Part shown: one piece after another, positions 30,749 through 38,385 of the stretch
Layout of the letters: every line of letters starts with the position of its first letter
Position numbering within the stretch: position 1 is the first letter of the stretch
Assembly: GCF_900100605.1 (NCBI RefSeq)
Contig: NZ_FNCN01000043.1
Coordinates: 1 to 47,053 of the forward strand
DNA length: 47,053 nucleotides
Direction of reading: 5' to 3'
DNA from: Sinosporangium album
Lineage (GTDB): Bacteria; Actinomycetota; Actinomycetes; Streptosporangiales; Streptosporangiaceae
Position numbers and translations under genes: made by a program
The notes under the pieces: generated by a model
Database searches by the model: none
Told to the model about the DNA's origin: nothing
The model's input: only the letters and a program-made list of their open reading frames with translations

Positions 30749-32417
30749 GCGAAACCCCCAGCGAACGGTTGGCGGTGGTGACGGGCAGGGTGCCGTACGG
30801 CTCGGCGGTGTGGACGACCTTGCCGCCGACGACCGTCAGGACCGAGAAGAGGTGCTGGATCTGCTCCAGGTCGACCGTGTAGTAGTCGTCGCTGAGCACC
30901 GCGAGGTCGGCGAGCATGCCCGGCTCAAGACGGCCGCGCTCTTCCTCCTCGAAGCTGAACCACGCACCGGCGGCGGTGTAGCCGCGCAGCGCCTCCTCTC
31001 GGGAGAGCAGGTTGTGCTTGGCCAGCGTCTCCTTGCCGTTGACGGTCTGGCCGGTGAGGAACCACGCGAGGGTGGTGAACGGGTTGTACGACGCGACGCG
31101 CATGGCGTCGGAGCCGAGGCCGACCCGCATGCCCATGTCCAGCATCTTGCGGAACGGCGGAGCCTCCGCCACGACCTCCTCGCCCCAGATCTCAAGGGCG
31201 TCCTCGCCCTGGAAGCGGAACAGGCCCTGGGCGAGCACGCCGCCGCCGAGCGCCTGGATGCGCGAAAGGTCCACCGGCTTGAGAGGCTCGGCGTGGACCA
31301 GCGACCAGCGCAGGCCGCTGATGTCGAACTCGGCGTGCACCTTCTCCCAGGCCGTCAGGATCGCGTCGATCGTCTCGTGCTGGTGGGCGTGGGCGTGGAT
31401 GGTCCAGCGGTTCTTGGCCAGGTCGCGGAACATCTGAAGGAACTGGTCCCGCGCCTCGGCGCCCACGTCGGCGGGCTGGCCGATCTTGTCCAGCGACCGG
31501 TAGAGGATCAGCTCGCCGGCGCCGAGGACGCGCAGCATGCCGTCGCCGAGGTCGAGCGGGGTGAACCGCTGGTAGCCGGCCATCTCCTCGAACTCCCGGC
31601 CCGCCGCGGAGGCGTGCAGGGTGAGGCGGGTGCGGACGGTAAGCTCACCGCGCCGCCACGTCTCGTACATCGCGCGGTAGGTGTCGGGGCCGCTGTTCAT
31701 GCCGCCGCCGTCGATGGCACCGGTGATGCCGAGCCGGTTGAGCTCGCGCGACATGGTCGCGGTCGAGGCGACCTGCTCCTCGAAGGTGGGGGCCGGCATG
31801 CGGCTGTAGAACCACTTCATCATCTCGGTGCCGCTGACCTTGCCGGTGAACCGCCCGTCGGCGTCGGTCTCGAAGTACTGCGGGCCGAGCTCGTTCACCA
31901 GGTCGGCGTTCACGTCGATCGCCTGCATGGCGGCCGTGTTCAGAACCGCCCAGTCGTAGAGGAACTGCACGTAGACCGGGTTGTTCGGGGCGACGGCGTC
32001 GAGTTCCTCACGTGTCGGGCCGCGGCCCTCGGGGAACTGGCCCGGGTGCCAGCCGCCGATGGTCCTGATCCACGCGCCGGGCGGCAGCGAGGCGGCGCGG
32101 CGGCCGATGGCCTCAAGGGCGGAGGCGAGGGAGTGCTCGTTCTCCCAGCGCACCTCATCGTTCCAGGTGCGCCCGGCTCGCATGATGTGCACGTGCGAGT
32201 CGATGAGGCCGGGGATGACCCGGCGCCCCGCGAGGTCGACCACCTGCGTGGCCGGGCCGGCCAGCCTCCTGATCTGCTCGCTGGTGCCGACGGCCGAGAT
32301 CCGGTCGCCGGTGATCGCGAGTGCCTCCACTTCGTCGGCCGGGTCGTAACCCGCCATCGTGGTGATGCGGCCGTCGACCAGGATCAGGTCGGGCGTGCTG
32401 TTCTCGTTGAGGGCCAT
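30741..32417 (-). CDS. Amidohydrolase family protein (YtcJ-like)
   Basis: 558 residues from ATG 32417, seven bases after GGAGACACC. It begins LILVDGRITTMAGYDPADEV, has the metal motif IPGLIDSHVHIMRAG, then ITGAIDGGGMNSGP, HAHAHQHETIDAIL (His cluster), SLVHAEPLKP and GMRVGLGSDAMR (the terminal Asp). It closes with GRLEPGMLADLAVLSDDYYT. This is the large amidohydrolase_3 branch, often secreted or cytosolic hydrolases of unknown natural substrate. No signal peptide is visible here. Two unrelated amidohydrolases side by side suggest successive hydrolytic steps on one imported amide or heterocycle. Confidence 0.88.
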   Translation of the reverse strand: MALNENSTPDLILVDGRITTMAGYDPADEVEALAITGDRISAVGTSEQIRRLAGPATQVVDLAGRRVIPGLIDSHVHIMRAGRTWNDEVRWENEHSLASALEAIGRRAASLPPGAWIRTIGGWHPGQFPEGRGPTREELDAVAPNNPVYVQFLYDWAVLNTAAMQAIDVNADLVNELGPQYFETDADGRFTGKVSGTEMMKWFYSRMPAPTFEEQVASTATMSRELNRLGITGAIDGGGMNSGPDTYRAMYETWRRGELTVRTRLTLHASAAGREFEEMAGYQRFTPLDLGDGMLRVLGAGELILYRSLDKIGQPADVGAEARDQFLQMFRDLAKNRWTIHAHAHQHETIDAILTAWEKVHAEFDISGLRWSLVHAEPLKPVDLSRIQALGGGVLAQGLFRFQGEDALEIWGEEVVAEAPPFRKMLDMGMRVGLGSDAMRVASYNPFTTLAWFLTGQTVNGKETLAKHNLLSREEALRGYTAAGAWFSFEEEERGRLEPGMLADLAVLSDDYYTVDLEQIQHLFSVLTVVGGKVVHTAEPYGTLPVTTANRSLGVSRV

Positions 32418-32470
32418 TGGTGTCTCCGTGGTGGCGTCATTTCCTGGGGTGATCGAACCGCTTGTGGCGG

Positions 32471-34051
32471 TCACCCCTTGACCTTGGCTTCCTTGTAGCG
32501 GAAGAGCGCGACATCGTTGGTGGTGGACACGATGTTGTCGACCTTCTTGGGGTTGTAGGCCCAGAAGCCGGTGTAGCTGAAGTAGCCGCAGTCCAGCGCC
32601 TCTTCATCGACGATCTTGGTGATCTTCTGCCAGGCGGCGTCCCTGGCATCGGGCGTCTTGGCGTCCAGGGCCTCTTCCACAGCCGCGGTGATCGCGGGGT
32701 ACTCGACCTTCAGCGGGTTGCCGGACGCGTCGGGCGCGAACTTCGTCGTGTAGTAGTCGTAGGCGCCGGCGCGCGCGCCGTCCGACAGGATGGCGAGCGG
32801 GTACTTGCCGTTCTGGTAGGTGCTGAGGAACTGCGGGAAGTTCGGCAGCTCGACCGTGACGTCGATCCCGATCTCCTTGAGCTGGCTGCGGAAGAGCTCG
32901 GCGATCGGGCGCTGGGTGTCCCAGCTGATCAGAGTGAAGGCCACCTTGGGGTTGCCGAGCTCCTTCATGAGCTCCTTGGCCTTGGCCGGGTCGTAGGAGT
33001 AGCCCTTGACGTCGGGGTTGAAGCCCGGCTGCCCTTCCCTGAAGCGCTGCGTCTGGATCTCGCCCCTGCCGCCGAGCGCGGCGTCGATGTAGTCCTTGGG
33101 GTTGATCGCGTAGCAGATGGCCTGACGCAGCTTCGCGGGGTTCAACGTCTTCTTCGTGTCGTACATCTGCAGGTGCCACAGCACCGACGGGAACGACGCG
33201 GACGCGAAGCCTTCCTTTTCGGCCTTGTCTGCCAGGGCCGGCGTGGCCCAGACCACGTCGAACTGGCCGGTGCGCATCGCGTTGTAGAGGCTGTCGGCGT
33301 CGTTGATGTAGGTGACTTCGAGGTTCTGCGGGCCGACGCTGGCCTTGTCGTAGTACTTGTCGAAGTACTTCAGGGACACCTTCAGGCCGCGGGTCGACGC
33401 CGCCGTGTCGATCTTCCAGGGGCCGGTGCCGCTCGGCGTGGTCTTGTAGGAACCGTCGTCCAGCGCCTTCGGCGAGATGATGTAGGTGCCAAGCCGGGCG
33501 ATTTCCATGAGCAGGCTGGGCGCGGGCCGCTTGAGCTTGATGACCACCTCGGTGGGGCTCTTGGCGGTGACGCTCTCGACTTCCTTCATGCTGCCCTGGT
33601 AGGTGCTGGGCGTGGTGCGGACGCGCTCCAGGTTCTTGACGACCGCGTCGGCGTTGAACGGCGTGCCGTCATGGAAGGTGACGTTCTCGCGGAGGGTGAA
33701 GCTCAGCTCTTCGTCGCTCTCCTTCCAGCTCGTCGCGAGCTGGGGCTGGAGCGTAATGCCGTCCTTGGCCAGCGACAGCAGGCCCTCGTAGACCAGCGCG
33801 GTGTACGTCGCGTTCTGCTTGGTGATCGTCTCCCAGTCATCGAGACGCTGGTTGGTCCCGAAGTGGAGCGTTCCACTGGGACCCGCCCCCTGAGCTCCCG
33901 TCGGGGAGGCATCGTCCTCGGCCGGGGCGGCGTTCCCCCCGCCGCAGGCGGCCAGAACCGCGGCGGCGAGAAGGCCGCCGAACCCTGCGGTTAGGGTCCG
34001 GCGGGCACCACCGACCCGCCGTGAGGGGTGTGAAATGTTCTTGTTGTGCAC
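32471..34051 (-). CDS. Family 5 extracellular solute-binding lipoprotein of the peptide-type ABC importer
   Basis: 526 residues from GTG 34051. The N terminus has arginines, a hydrophobic core and the lipobox VLAAC (Cys36), so it is a lipid-anchored binding protein on the outer face of the membrane. The mature part shows SBP_bac_5 features: GTLHFGTNQRLDDWE, LATSWKESDEELSFTLRENV followed by FHDGTPFNADAV, GTGPWKI and LRQAICYAINPKDYI. It is the first gene of the cluster and lies opposite the XRE-cupin regulator. It defines uptake of a peptide-like or amide ligand, which the sequence does not identify. Confidence 0.94.
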   Translation of the reverse strand: MHNKNISHPSRRVGGARRTLTAGFGGLLAAAVLAACGGGNAAPAEDDASPTGAQGAGPSGTLHFGTNQRLDDWETITKQNATYTALVYEGLLSLAKDGITLQPQLATSWKESDEELSFTLRENVTFHDGTPFNADAVVKNLERVRTTPSTYQGSMKEVESVTAKSPTEVVIKLKRPAPSLLMEIARLGTYIISPKALDDGSYKTTPSGTGPWKIDTAASTRGLKVSLKYFDKYYDKASVGPQNLEVTYINDADSLYNAMRTGQFDVVWATPALADKAEKEGFASASFPSVLWHLQMYDTKKTLNPAKLRQAICYAINPKDYIDAALGGRGEIQTQRFREGQPGFNPDVKGYSYDPAKAKELMKELGNPKVAFTLISWDTQRPIAELFRSQLKEIGIDVTVELPNFPQFLSTYQNGKYPLAILSDGARAGAYDYYTTKFAPDASGNPLKVEYPAITAAVEEALDAKTPDARDAAWQKITKIVDEEALDCGYFSYTGFWAYNPKKVDNIVSTTNDVALFRYKEAKVKG

Positions 34052-34282
34052 GGTGTGAACCTCCGCAGTGCCGTGGACCCGAGTGTGACCGCGACAACAC
34101 TCTGTGCGTTATGATGAACATATGTGCAGTGACACTGTCAACAGTAGTTGCAGATTAAACCGCCATCTTGCACAAAACGTGACACTTGGCGTTAGCTATA
34201 CGCGCAGATCATCAAGGTTTATCGCTGTACAGTGCGGTGGATGTTCAACGCGAGAACTCGCGTACACAGGTGAGGGGGCTCC
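34052..34282. promoter_or_regulatory. Divergent control region of the catabolic cluster and its regulator
   Basis: An AT-richer stretch (34100-34225) between the binding-protein gene and the regulator. On the minus strand TTGACA (34136-34141) is a good -35 for the operon; the -10 is less clear (ATCAT-like, about 34111-34118). Overlapping it are two nested 11-bp palindromes, CAGTG-A-CACTG (34127-34137) and TGACA-C-TGTCA (34130-34140), a plausible operator for the XRE-cupin protein. On the plus strand a TTGGCG/TATACG-like pair near 34183-34203 could drive the regulator. Confidence 0.5.
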
Positions 34283-35065
34283 ATGAACTCTCCCAAGCCC
34301 GGCGCCAGCCCCGGGCTCGGTGTAAGGCTACGCAAGATACGGACCGAGCGTCGCATGTCGCTGCGCGAGCTCGGCCAGCGGGCCGGGTGCTCGGCGAGCC
34401 TTATATCTCAGGTCGAACGCGGACAGAGCGCGCCCTCCGCAGGGGTGCTCTACGCTTTGGCCAACGAACTGCAGATCTCCCTCGACTACCTCTTCGGCGT
34501 CAGCGATGCGGAGGGCGCGCCCGCCCCGGTTCCGACCCCCATCCCCGAGGCCCCCTCGATCTCCTGGGGTGAGTACACGCCTGCTACCCAGATCGCTCAC
34601 TCCCCCGCCCCCGCGAGCCACGCCCCGGTGCCACCCCCGCCGGGCCATGCCGCCGAGGGCTCACTGCTCACCGAGGCCCCGCAGGGCGCCCCCATCACCG
34701 GCCCCGCCCTCGCCCCCGCCGTGCCCACCATCCTGCAGCGTGGAAGTACCAGGCGCACCATCGACCTCGCCAGCGGCGTGCGCTGGGAGCGGCTCACGCC
34801 GCAGGCGGACGGCCGCGTCGACTTCCTCGAAGTCGTCTACGCGCCCTTCGGCCGCTCCACCGAGTCCCGCACGCTGATCCGCCACGAGGGCCGCGAATAT
34901 CTGCTCGTGCTGGAGGGCCGCCTCCACGCGGACATCGGCTTCGAGACCTACGTCCTCGAACCGGGCGACTCGCTGGCGTTCGACCCCTCGGCGCCGCACC
35001 AGTACCGCAACATGACCGACCAGCCGGTCCGCGTGGTGTCGGTCGTCATCCACCGCGCCGACTGA
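34283..35065 (+). CDS. XRE-family regulator with C-terminal cupin domain
   Basis: 260 residues from ATG 34283 behind GAGGGGG. An HTH (residues about 14-68; LRKIRTERRMSLRELGQRAG, then SLISQVERGQSAPSAGVLYALA) is joined by a long Pro/Ala linker (about 78-150) to a cupin barrel (VVYAPFGRSTESRTLIRHEG, EYLLVLEGRL, LEPGDSLAFDPSAPHQYRN). This is the architecture of PuuR/SutR-type regulators, where the cupin senses a pathway metabolite. Divergent from the transport/catabolic operon, it is its likely local regulator. The linker is unusually long and low in complexity. Confidence 0.92.
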   Translation: MNSPKPGASPGLGVRLRKIRTERRMSLRELGQRAGCSASLISQVERGQSAPSAGVLYALANELQISLDYLFGVSDAEGAPAPVPTPIPEAPSISWGEYTPATQIAHSPAPASHAPVPPPPGHAAEGSLLTEAPQGAPITGPALAPAVPTILQRGSTRRTIDLASGVRWERLTPQADGRVDFLEVVYAPFGRSTESRTLIRHEGREYLLVLEGRLHADIGFETYVLEPGDSLAFDPSAPHQYRNMTDQPVRVVSVVIHRAD

Positions 35066-35083
35066 CCGCCGGGCCGCGGCCCG

Positions 35084-36304
35084 TCACCAGGTGAGTTCCA
35101 AAGCCCGCGGCGAGCGGTGCATCAGTGTGGGCACCATGGTGACGGGCAGATCCGGGGAGAGCCGCAGTCCGGGCAGCCGCGTGGTCAGCGTCTCCAAGGT
35201 GACGCGCACCTGCTCCCGGGCCAGATGCGATCCCGGGCATCCGTGAACCCCGTGCCCGAAGGCCAGGTGCCGGGCCGGGGAGCGGGTGATGTCGAACCTC
35301 TCGGGCCGGTCATATCTGGCCTCGTCCCGATTGGCCGAGCCGAAGGCCACCAGGAGTTGCGCCCCCGCGGGCAGGGCCGTACCCGCGAGAACCACCGGTC
35401 TGGTGGTGATCCGCCGGAACGCCTGCACCGCCGTGTCGTAGCGCGCCGCCTCCTCCACCGCCGCGGGGATCAGCTCCGGCGAGGCGCACAGCAGCTCCCA
35501 CTGCTCCCGGTCGCTCAACAGGTGCAGCACCGACGTACCGATCAGCGCGGCCGTCGTCAGATGCCCGGCGATGAGCAGGTTCAGCAAATTGGACACCACC
35601 TCCCCGCGCTGCTCGGGAGTCAGCTCGTCCGCCCCGGGCGCGAGGCCCATCACGATCTCCGAGCAGAGGTCCTCCCTCGGCCGCTCCCTGCGGGCACGCG
35701 CGTAGCGGTCGAGCATGTGCTGCAGGTCCACCATGTCGCGGGCCGCGCGCAGGCGCTCCTGGTCGCCGAGGTGGTGGAACAGCAGCGCCTCGGCCTGATA
35801 ACCGCCGTGTACGGCGAAAGCCACGTCGGCCTCGTCCAGCCCGAACAGCCGGCCGATCACCTCGCCGGGCAGCCGCCTGGCGTAGCCCTCCATCAGCTCG
35901 ACCCGCCCGTCCCCGGCGAACGAGTCGACCAGGGCCTGCGCCCTCTCCTCGATGAAGGGGATCAGCGCGGCGACCCGCCCGGAGGAAAGCCCTCTGTTGA
36001 GCGGTCTTCGGTAGCGCCGGTGGGCATCGCCGTCGGCCGTGACCACGGTGCCTCCGCCGCCGATGCCCCGCGCGAGTTCGGCCAGCACCTCGGGACTCGG
36101 CGGGATGTCCGCCAGCATGGCGTTCGCGGAGGAGAAGTCCTCGGGGCGGCGCAGCACCTCGCGCGCGTCGGCGTGCCTGCTGACCAGCCAGGAGTCGAGC
36201 TCGGGGATGAAGGTCAGCCCTTCGGCCGCCCTGGCGCGCGCGTAGAGCGGGTAAGGATCCCAGTAGATATCCGCGTACGGCATGCGCACCCCATCCTCGG
36301 TCAA
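35084..36304 (-). CDS. Cytochrome P450
   Basis: 406 residues from TTG 36304 (GAGGGG six bases upstream); ATG 36283 (MPYADIYWDPYPLY) is an alternative. Heme-binding motif FGHGVHGCPGSHLA near residue 345, the ExxR pair in VEEAARYD, and the I-helix LLIAGHLTTAALI are seen. In the usual A-G-x-[DE]-T-T motif the acidic residue is Leu here, which may alter proton delivery. It is a soluble bacterial CYP acting on small molecules with ferredoxin/reductase partners not found nearby. It converges on the regulator gene (18-base gap) and may be independent of the catabolic cluster. Confidence 0.93.
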   Translation of the reverse strand: MTEDGVRMPYADIYWDPYPLYARARAAEGLTFIPELDSWLVSRHADAREVLRRPEDFSSANAMLADIPPSPEVLAELARGIGGGGTVVTADGDAHRRYRRPLNRGLSSGRVAALIPFIEERAQALVDSFAGDGRVELMEGYARRLPGEVIGRLFGLDEADVAFAVHGGYQAEALLFHHLGDQERLRAARDMVDLQHMLDRYARARRERPREDLCSEIVMGLAPGADELTPEQRGEVVSNLLNLLIAGHLTTAALIGTSVLHLLSDREQWELLCASPELIPAAVEEAARYDTAVQAFRRITTRPVVLAGTALPAGAQLLVAFGSANRDEARYDRPERFDITRSPARHLAFGHGVHGCPGSHLAREQVRVTLETLTTRLPGLRLSPDLPVTMVPTLMHRSPRALELTW

Positions 36305-36677
36305 AGAGATCCCCTCAGACTCACGCGAACCCGATCTTTACTCCCATGGTGGCAGGTCGGCCCCCTCCCCCACAGGCAGTCCCAGGATCAGCCGGACATT
36401 CACCGCCCGTGCCTCCTCGATCAGCGGCGGAGGGCCGAGATCGAAAGACTTGGCGAAATTGCAAATTGCAAGATTCTTTAATTCGCAAGGCTGTTGGGTA
36501 GAGTGGTGCTCTGTCGGCGAGCAGCGGCAGGCGCGGGCGACGACACCTCTGACCCATGCGGCCATCGAGGGCGACCCGCACCGCTGCACAGCGGCGACAA
36601 TGCACAAGAGCGCGCCGGTCCGCACCGGGCGCGAGTGGGGATGGGCCGGGCACGGTCCAGACGAAGGAGTGGAGTCC
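36305..36677. other. Intergenic region between P450 and DUF3073
   Basis: 373 bases with no convincing gene. A conspicuous AT-rich island at 36455-36490 contains GAAATTGCAAATTGCAAG (tandem AATTGCA units) and is the likely promoter area for the plus-strand DUF3073 gene and possibly the P450. A short minus-strand frame ending at 36338 (…VRLILGLPVGEGADLPP) looks slightly protein-like but is unidentified. Confidence 0.5.
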
Positions 36678-36845
36678 ATGGGGCGAGGCCGGGCCAAGGC
36701 GAAGCAAACGAGGGTGGCTCGCAAGCTCAAGTATGACAGCCATGTCATAGATCTCGATCGGCTCCGTCAGGAGCTCAACGTAGCCGAGGACTCCGAGCCG
36801 GACGACGAGGTTCCGGCGCCGGGTGACAGACAGGAAGGCCGATAA
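36678..36845 (+). CDS. DUF3073 family small protein
   Basis: 55 residues starting MGRGRAKAKQTRVARKLKYD, the nearly invariant N-terminal signature of the actinobacterial DUF3073 family, followed by HVIDLDRLRQELNVAED and an acidic tail. The basic start and acidic end suggest nucleic-acid or protein contact, but the function is unknown. A GAAGGAG lies 10 bases upstream. It is at the short end of the family range; the tail after residue 40 is abbreviated. Confidence 0.88.
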   Translation: MGRGRAKAKQTRVARKLKYDSHVIDLDRLRQELNVAEDSEPDDEVPAPGDRQEGR

Positions 36846-36963
36846 CCGACAGCCCGCGGACCCCTCCGCCACACGCGGAGGGTCCGCCGGCACGAGCCCC
36901 CGGACGGCGGCAGGTCCGGACGCACGTGGCCCCCTGGGGCATGAACAGGGAAGGGAGATCATA

Positions 36964-37323
36964 TTGAGCACGCCGCTCTACCAGCTGAAGGCCGAGTTCT
37001 TCAAGACACTCGGCCATCCGGCGCGCATCCGGATCCTGGAGTTGCTGAGCGAGCGTGATCATTCGGTCTCGGAGCTGCTTCCCGAGGTCGGTATCGAAGC
37101 CGCCCACCTCTCCCAGCAACTCGCCGTCCTGCGCCGCTCGAACCTCGTCGTGTCACGCAAAGAGGGCTCCACGGTGCACTACTCGCTGACGACGCCGCTG
37201 GTGGCCGACCTCCTCGACATGGCGCGGCAGATCCTCACCGAGATGCTCTCCGGCCAGGCCGAGATGCTGCACGATCTCCAGGCGGCGCACGCCCCGCTCC
37301 GGGCCGCCTCCTCACGGAGCTGA
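36964..37323 (+). CDS. ArsR-family transcriptional regulator
   Basis: 119 residues from TTG 36964 (GGGAGA upstream). It begins LSTPLYQLKAEFFKTLGHPA, with RIRILELLSERDHSVSELLP and the recognition helix AAHLSQQLAVLRRSNLVVSR, then KEGSTVHYSLTTPLVADLL. This is the winged-helix ArsR/SmtB fold. There is no CxC metal motif in the alpha-3 region, so it probably senses something other than a soft metal. A C-terminal helix (LTEMLSGQAEMLHDLQAAH) should add to dimerisation. No adjacent target gene is obvious; SulP, a frequent neighbour of such regulators, lies 7 kb away. Confidence 0.9.
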   Translation: MSTPLYQLKAEFFKTLGHPARIRILELLSERDHSVSELLPEVGIEAAHLSQQLAVLRRSNLVVSRKEGSTVHYSLTTPLVADLLDMARQILTEMLSGQAEMLHDLQAAHAPLRAASSRS

Positions 37324-37463
37324 GACCGCCGACGTTCGTCGGACCTCATCGTCGGACTTGTCCGCAAAATTCTGTTCGCCATCTGTTCCTTATGGATGGC
37401 CCAGCTCGGCGGCAACTATGCTTGTTCTTGATCATCCGCGGGGTCGGACAGAAGGAACATCCA

Positions 37464-38294
37464 TTGACCGAGAGCGACTGGGATCAGCAGGAGAAAGACC
37501 GGGTTCCGCCGACGGTGGACCCGACCAGACCGAGCATCGCACGCATCTACGACGCGATCTTAGGCGGAAAGGACAACCTGGCGGTCGACCGGGCCGTCGC
37601 CGAACTCGCCTGCAAGGCGTTCCCCGACGGCGGGGAAGGGGCCAGGCTCAACCGCGCCGTGCTGGCCCGAGCCGTACGCCACATGTGCGAACAGGGAGTC
37701 GATCAGTTCCTCGACCTGGGCTCGGGGCTGCCCACAGTCGAGAACACCCACGAGATCGCCCAGGCGGTCAACCCCGACGCCAAGGTCGTCTACGTCGACA
37801 ACGATCCGGTCGTGCTCACCCACGGCCGGGCCCTGCTGGCGACCAACGCCAACACCACGGTCGTGACGTCCGACCTCCGCACCCCGCAGCAGGTGCTCGA
37901 ACACCCCCAGATCTCGGGTTTCCTCGACATGTCCAAGCCGATCGGCCTACTGCTGGTCGCCATCGTCCACCACGTGCTGGACGAGGAGGACCCCGCGGGT
38001 CTCATCGCGGAGTACAAGAAGGCCCTGGCCCCCGGCAGCTACATGCTCATCACGCACTTCACCAACTCCACCCCCGAGGCGCGCGAACTGGAGACCGTGC
38101 TGCTGAGAACCATCGGCCGCGGCCAGCTCAGGAGCCGTGAGGAGATCACGGCCTTCTTCGACGGGTTCGAGCTGGTGGAGCCGGGTGTAGTGCACCCGCC
38201 GCAGTGGCGTCCCGACGACCTGCAGGGCCCGGCGCCGCAGAAGCTCAGCAGTCTGCTCTACCTGGCGGGACTGGGCCGCAAGCCGGACGCCTGA
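37464..38294 (+). CDS. SAM-dependent methyltransferase, DUF574 type
   Basis: 276 residues from TTG 37464 (AAGGA seven bases upstream). The DUF574/Methyltransf_19 signatures are clear: DPTRPSIARIYDAILGGKDN, RAVRHMCEQGVDQFLDLGSG (SAM-binding glycine motif), LPTVENTHEIAQAVNP, VVYVDNDPVVLTHGRALL, and VAIVHHVLDEEDPAGLI. Actinomycetes encode many paralogues; their substrates are mostly unknown. No membrane segment or extra domain is present. Confidence 0.92.
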   Translation: MTESDWDQQEKDRVPPTVDPTRPSIARIYDAILGGKDNLAVDRAVAELACKAFPDGGEGARLNRAVLARAVRHMCEQGVDQFLDLGSGLPTVENTHEIAQAVNPDAKVVYVDNDPVVLTHGRALLATNANTTVVTSDLRTPQQVLEHPQISGFLDMSKPIGLLLVAIVHHVLDEEDPAGLIAEYKKALAPGSYMLITHFTNSTPEARELETVLLRTIGRGQLRSREEITAFFDGFELVEPGVVHPPQWRPDDLQGPAPQKLSSLLYLAGLGRKPDA

Positions 38295-38385
38295 CGTCCA
38301 CGGACCGTGCACATGGCACATGGCACTGGGCACATGGCACTGGGCCCCGCCGCGTGGCAGCGGCCGGGCCCAGGGCGTGATCGGC

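Noticed and set aside
36338-36748. Minus-strand frame of 136 codons upstream of the P450
   Set aside because: Only the last 40 residues look protein-like, it crosses the AT-rich promoter island and the DUF3073 gene, and it matches nothing I know.
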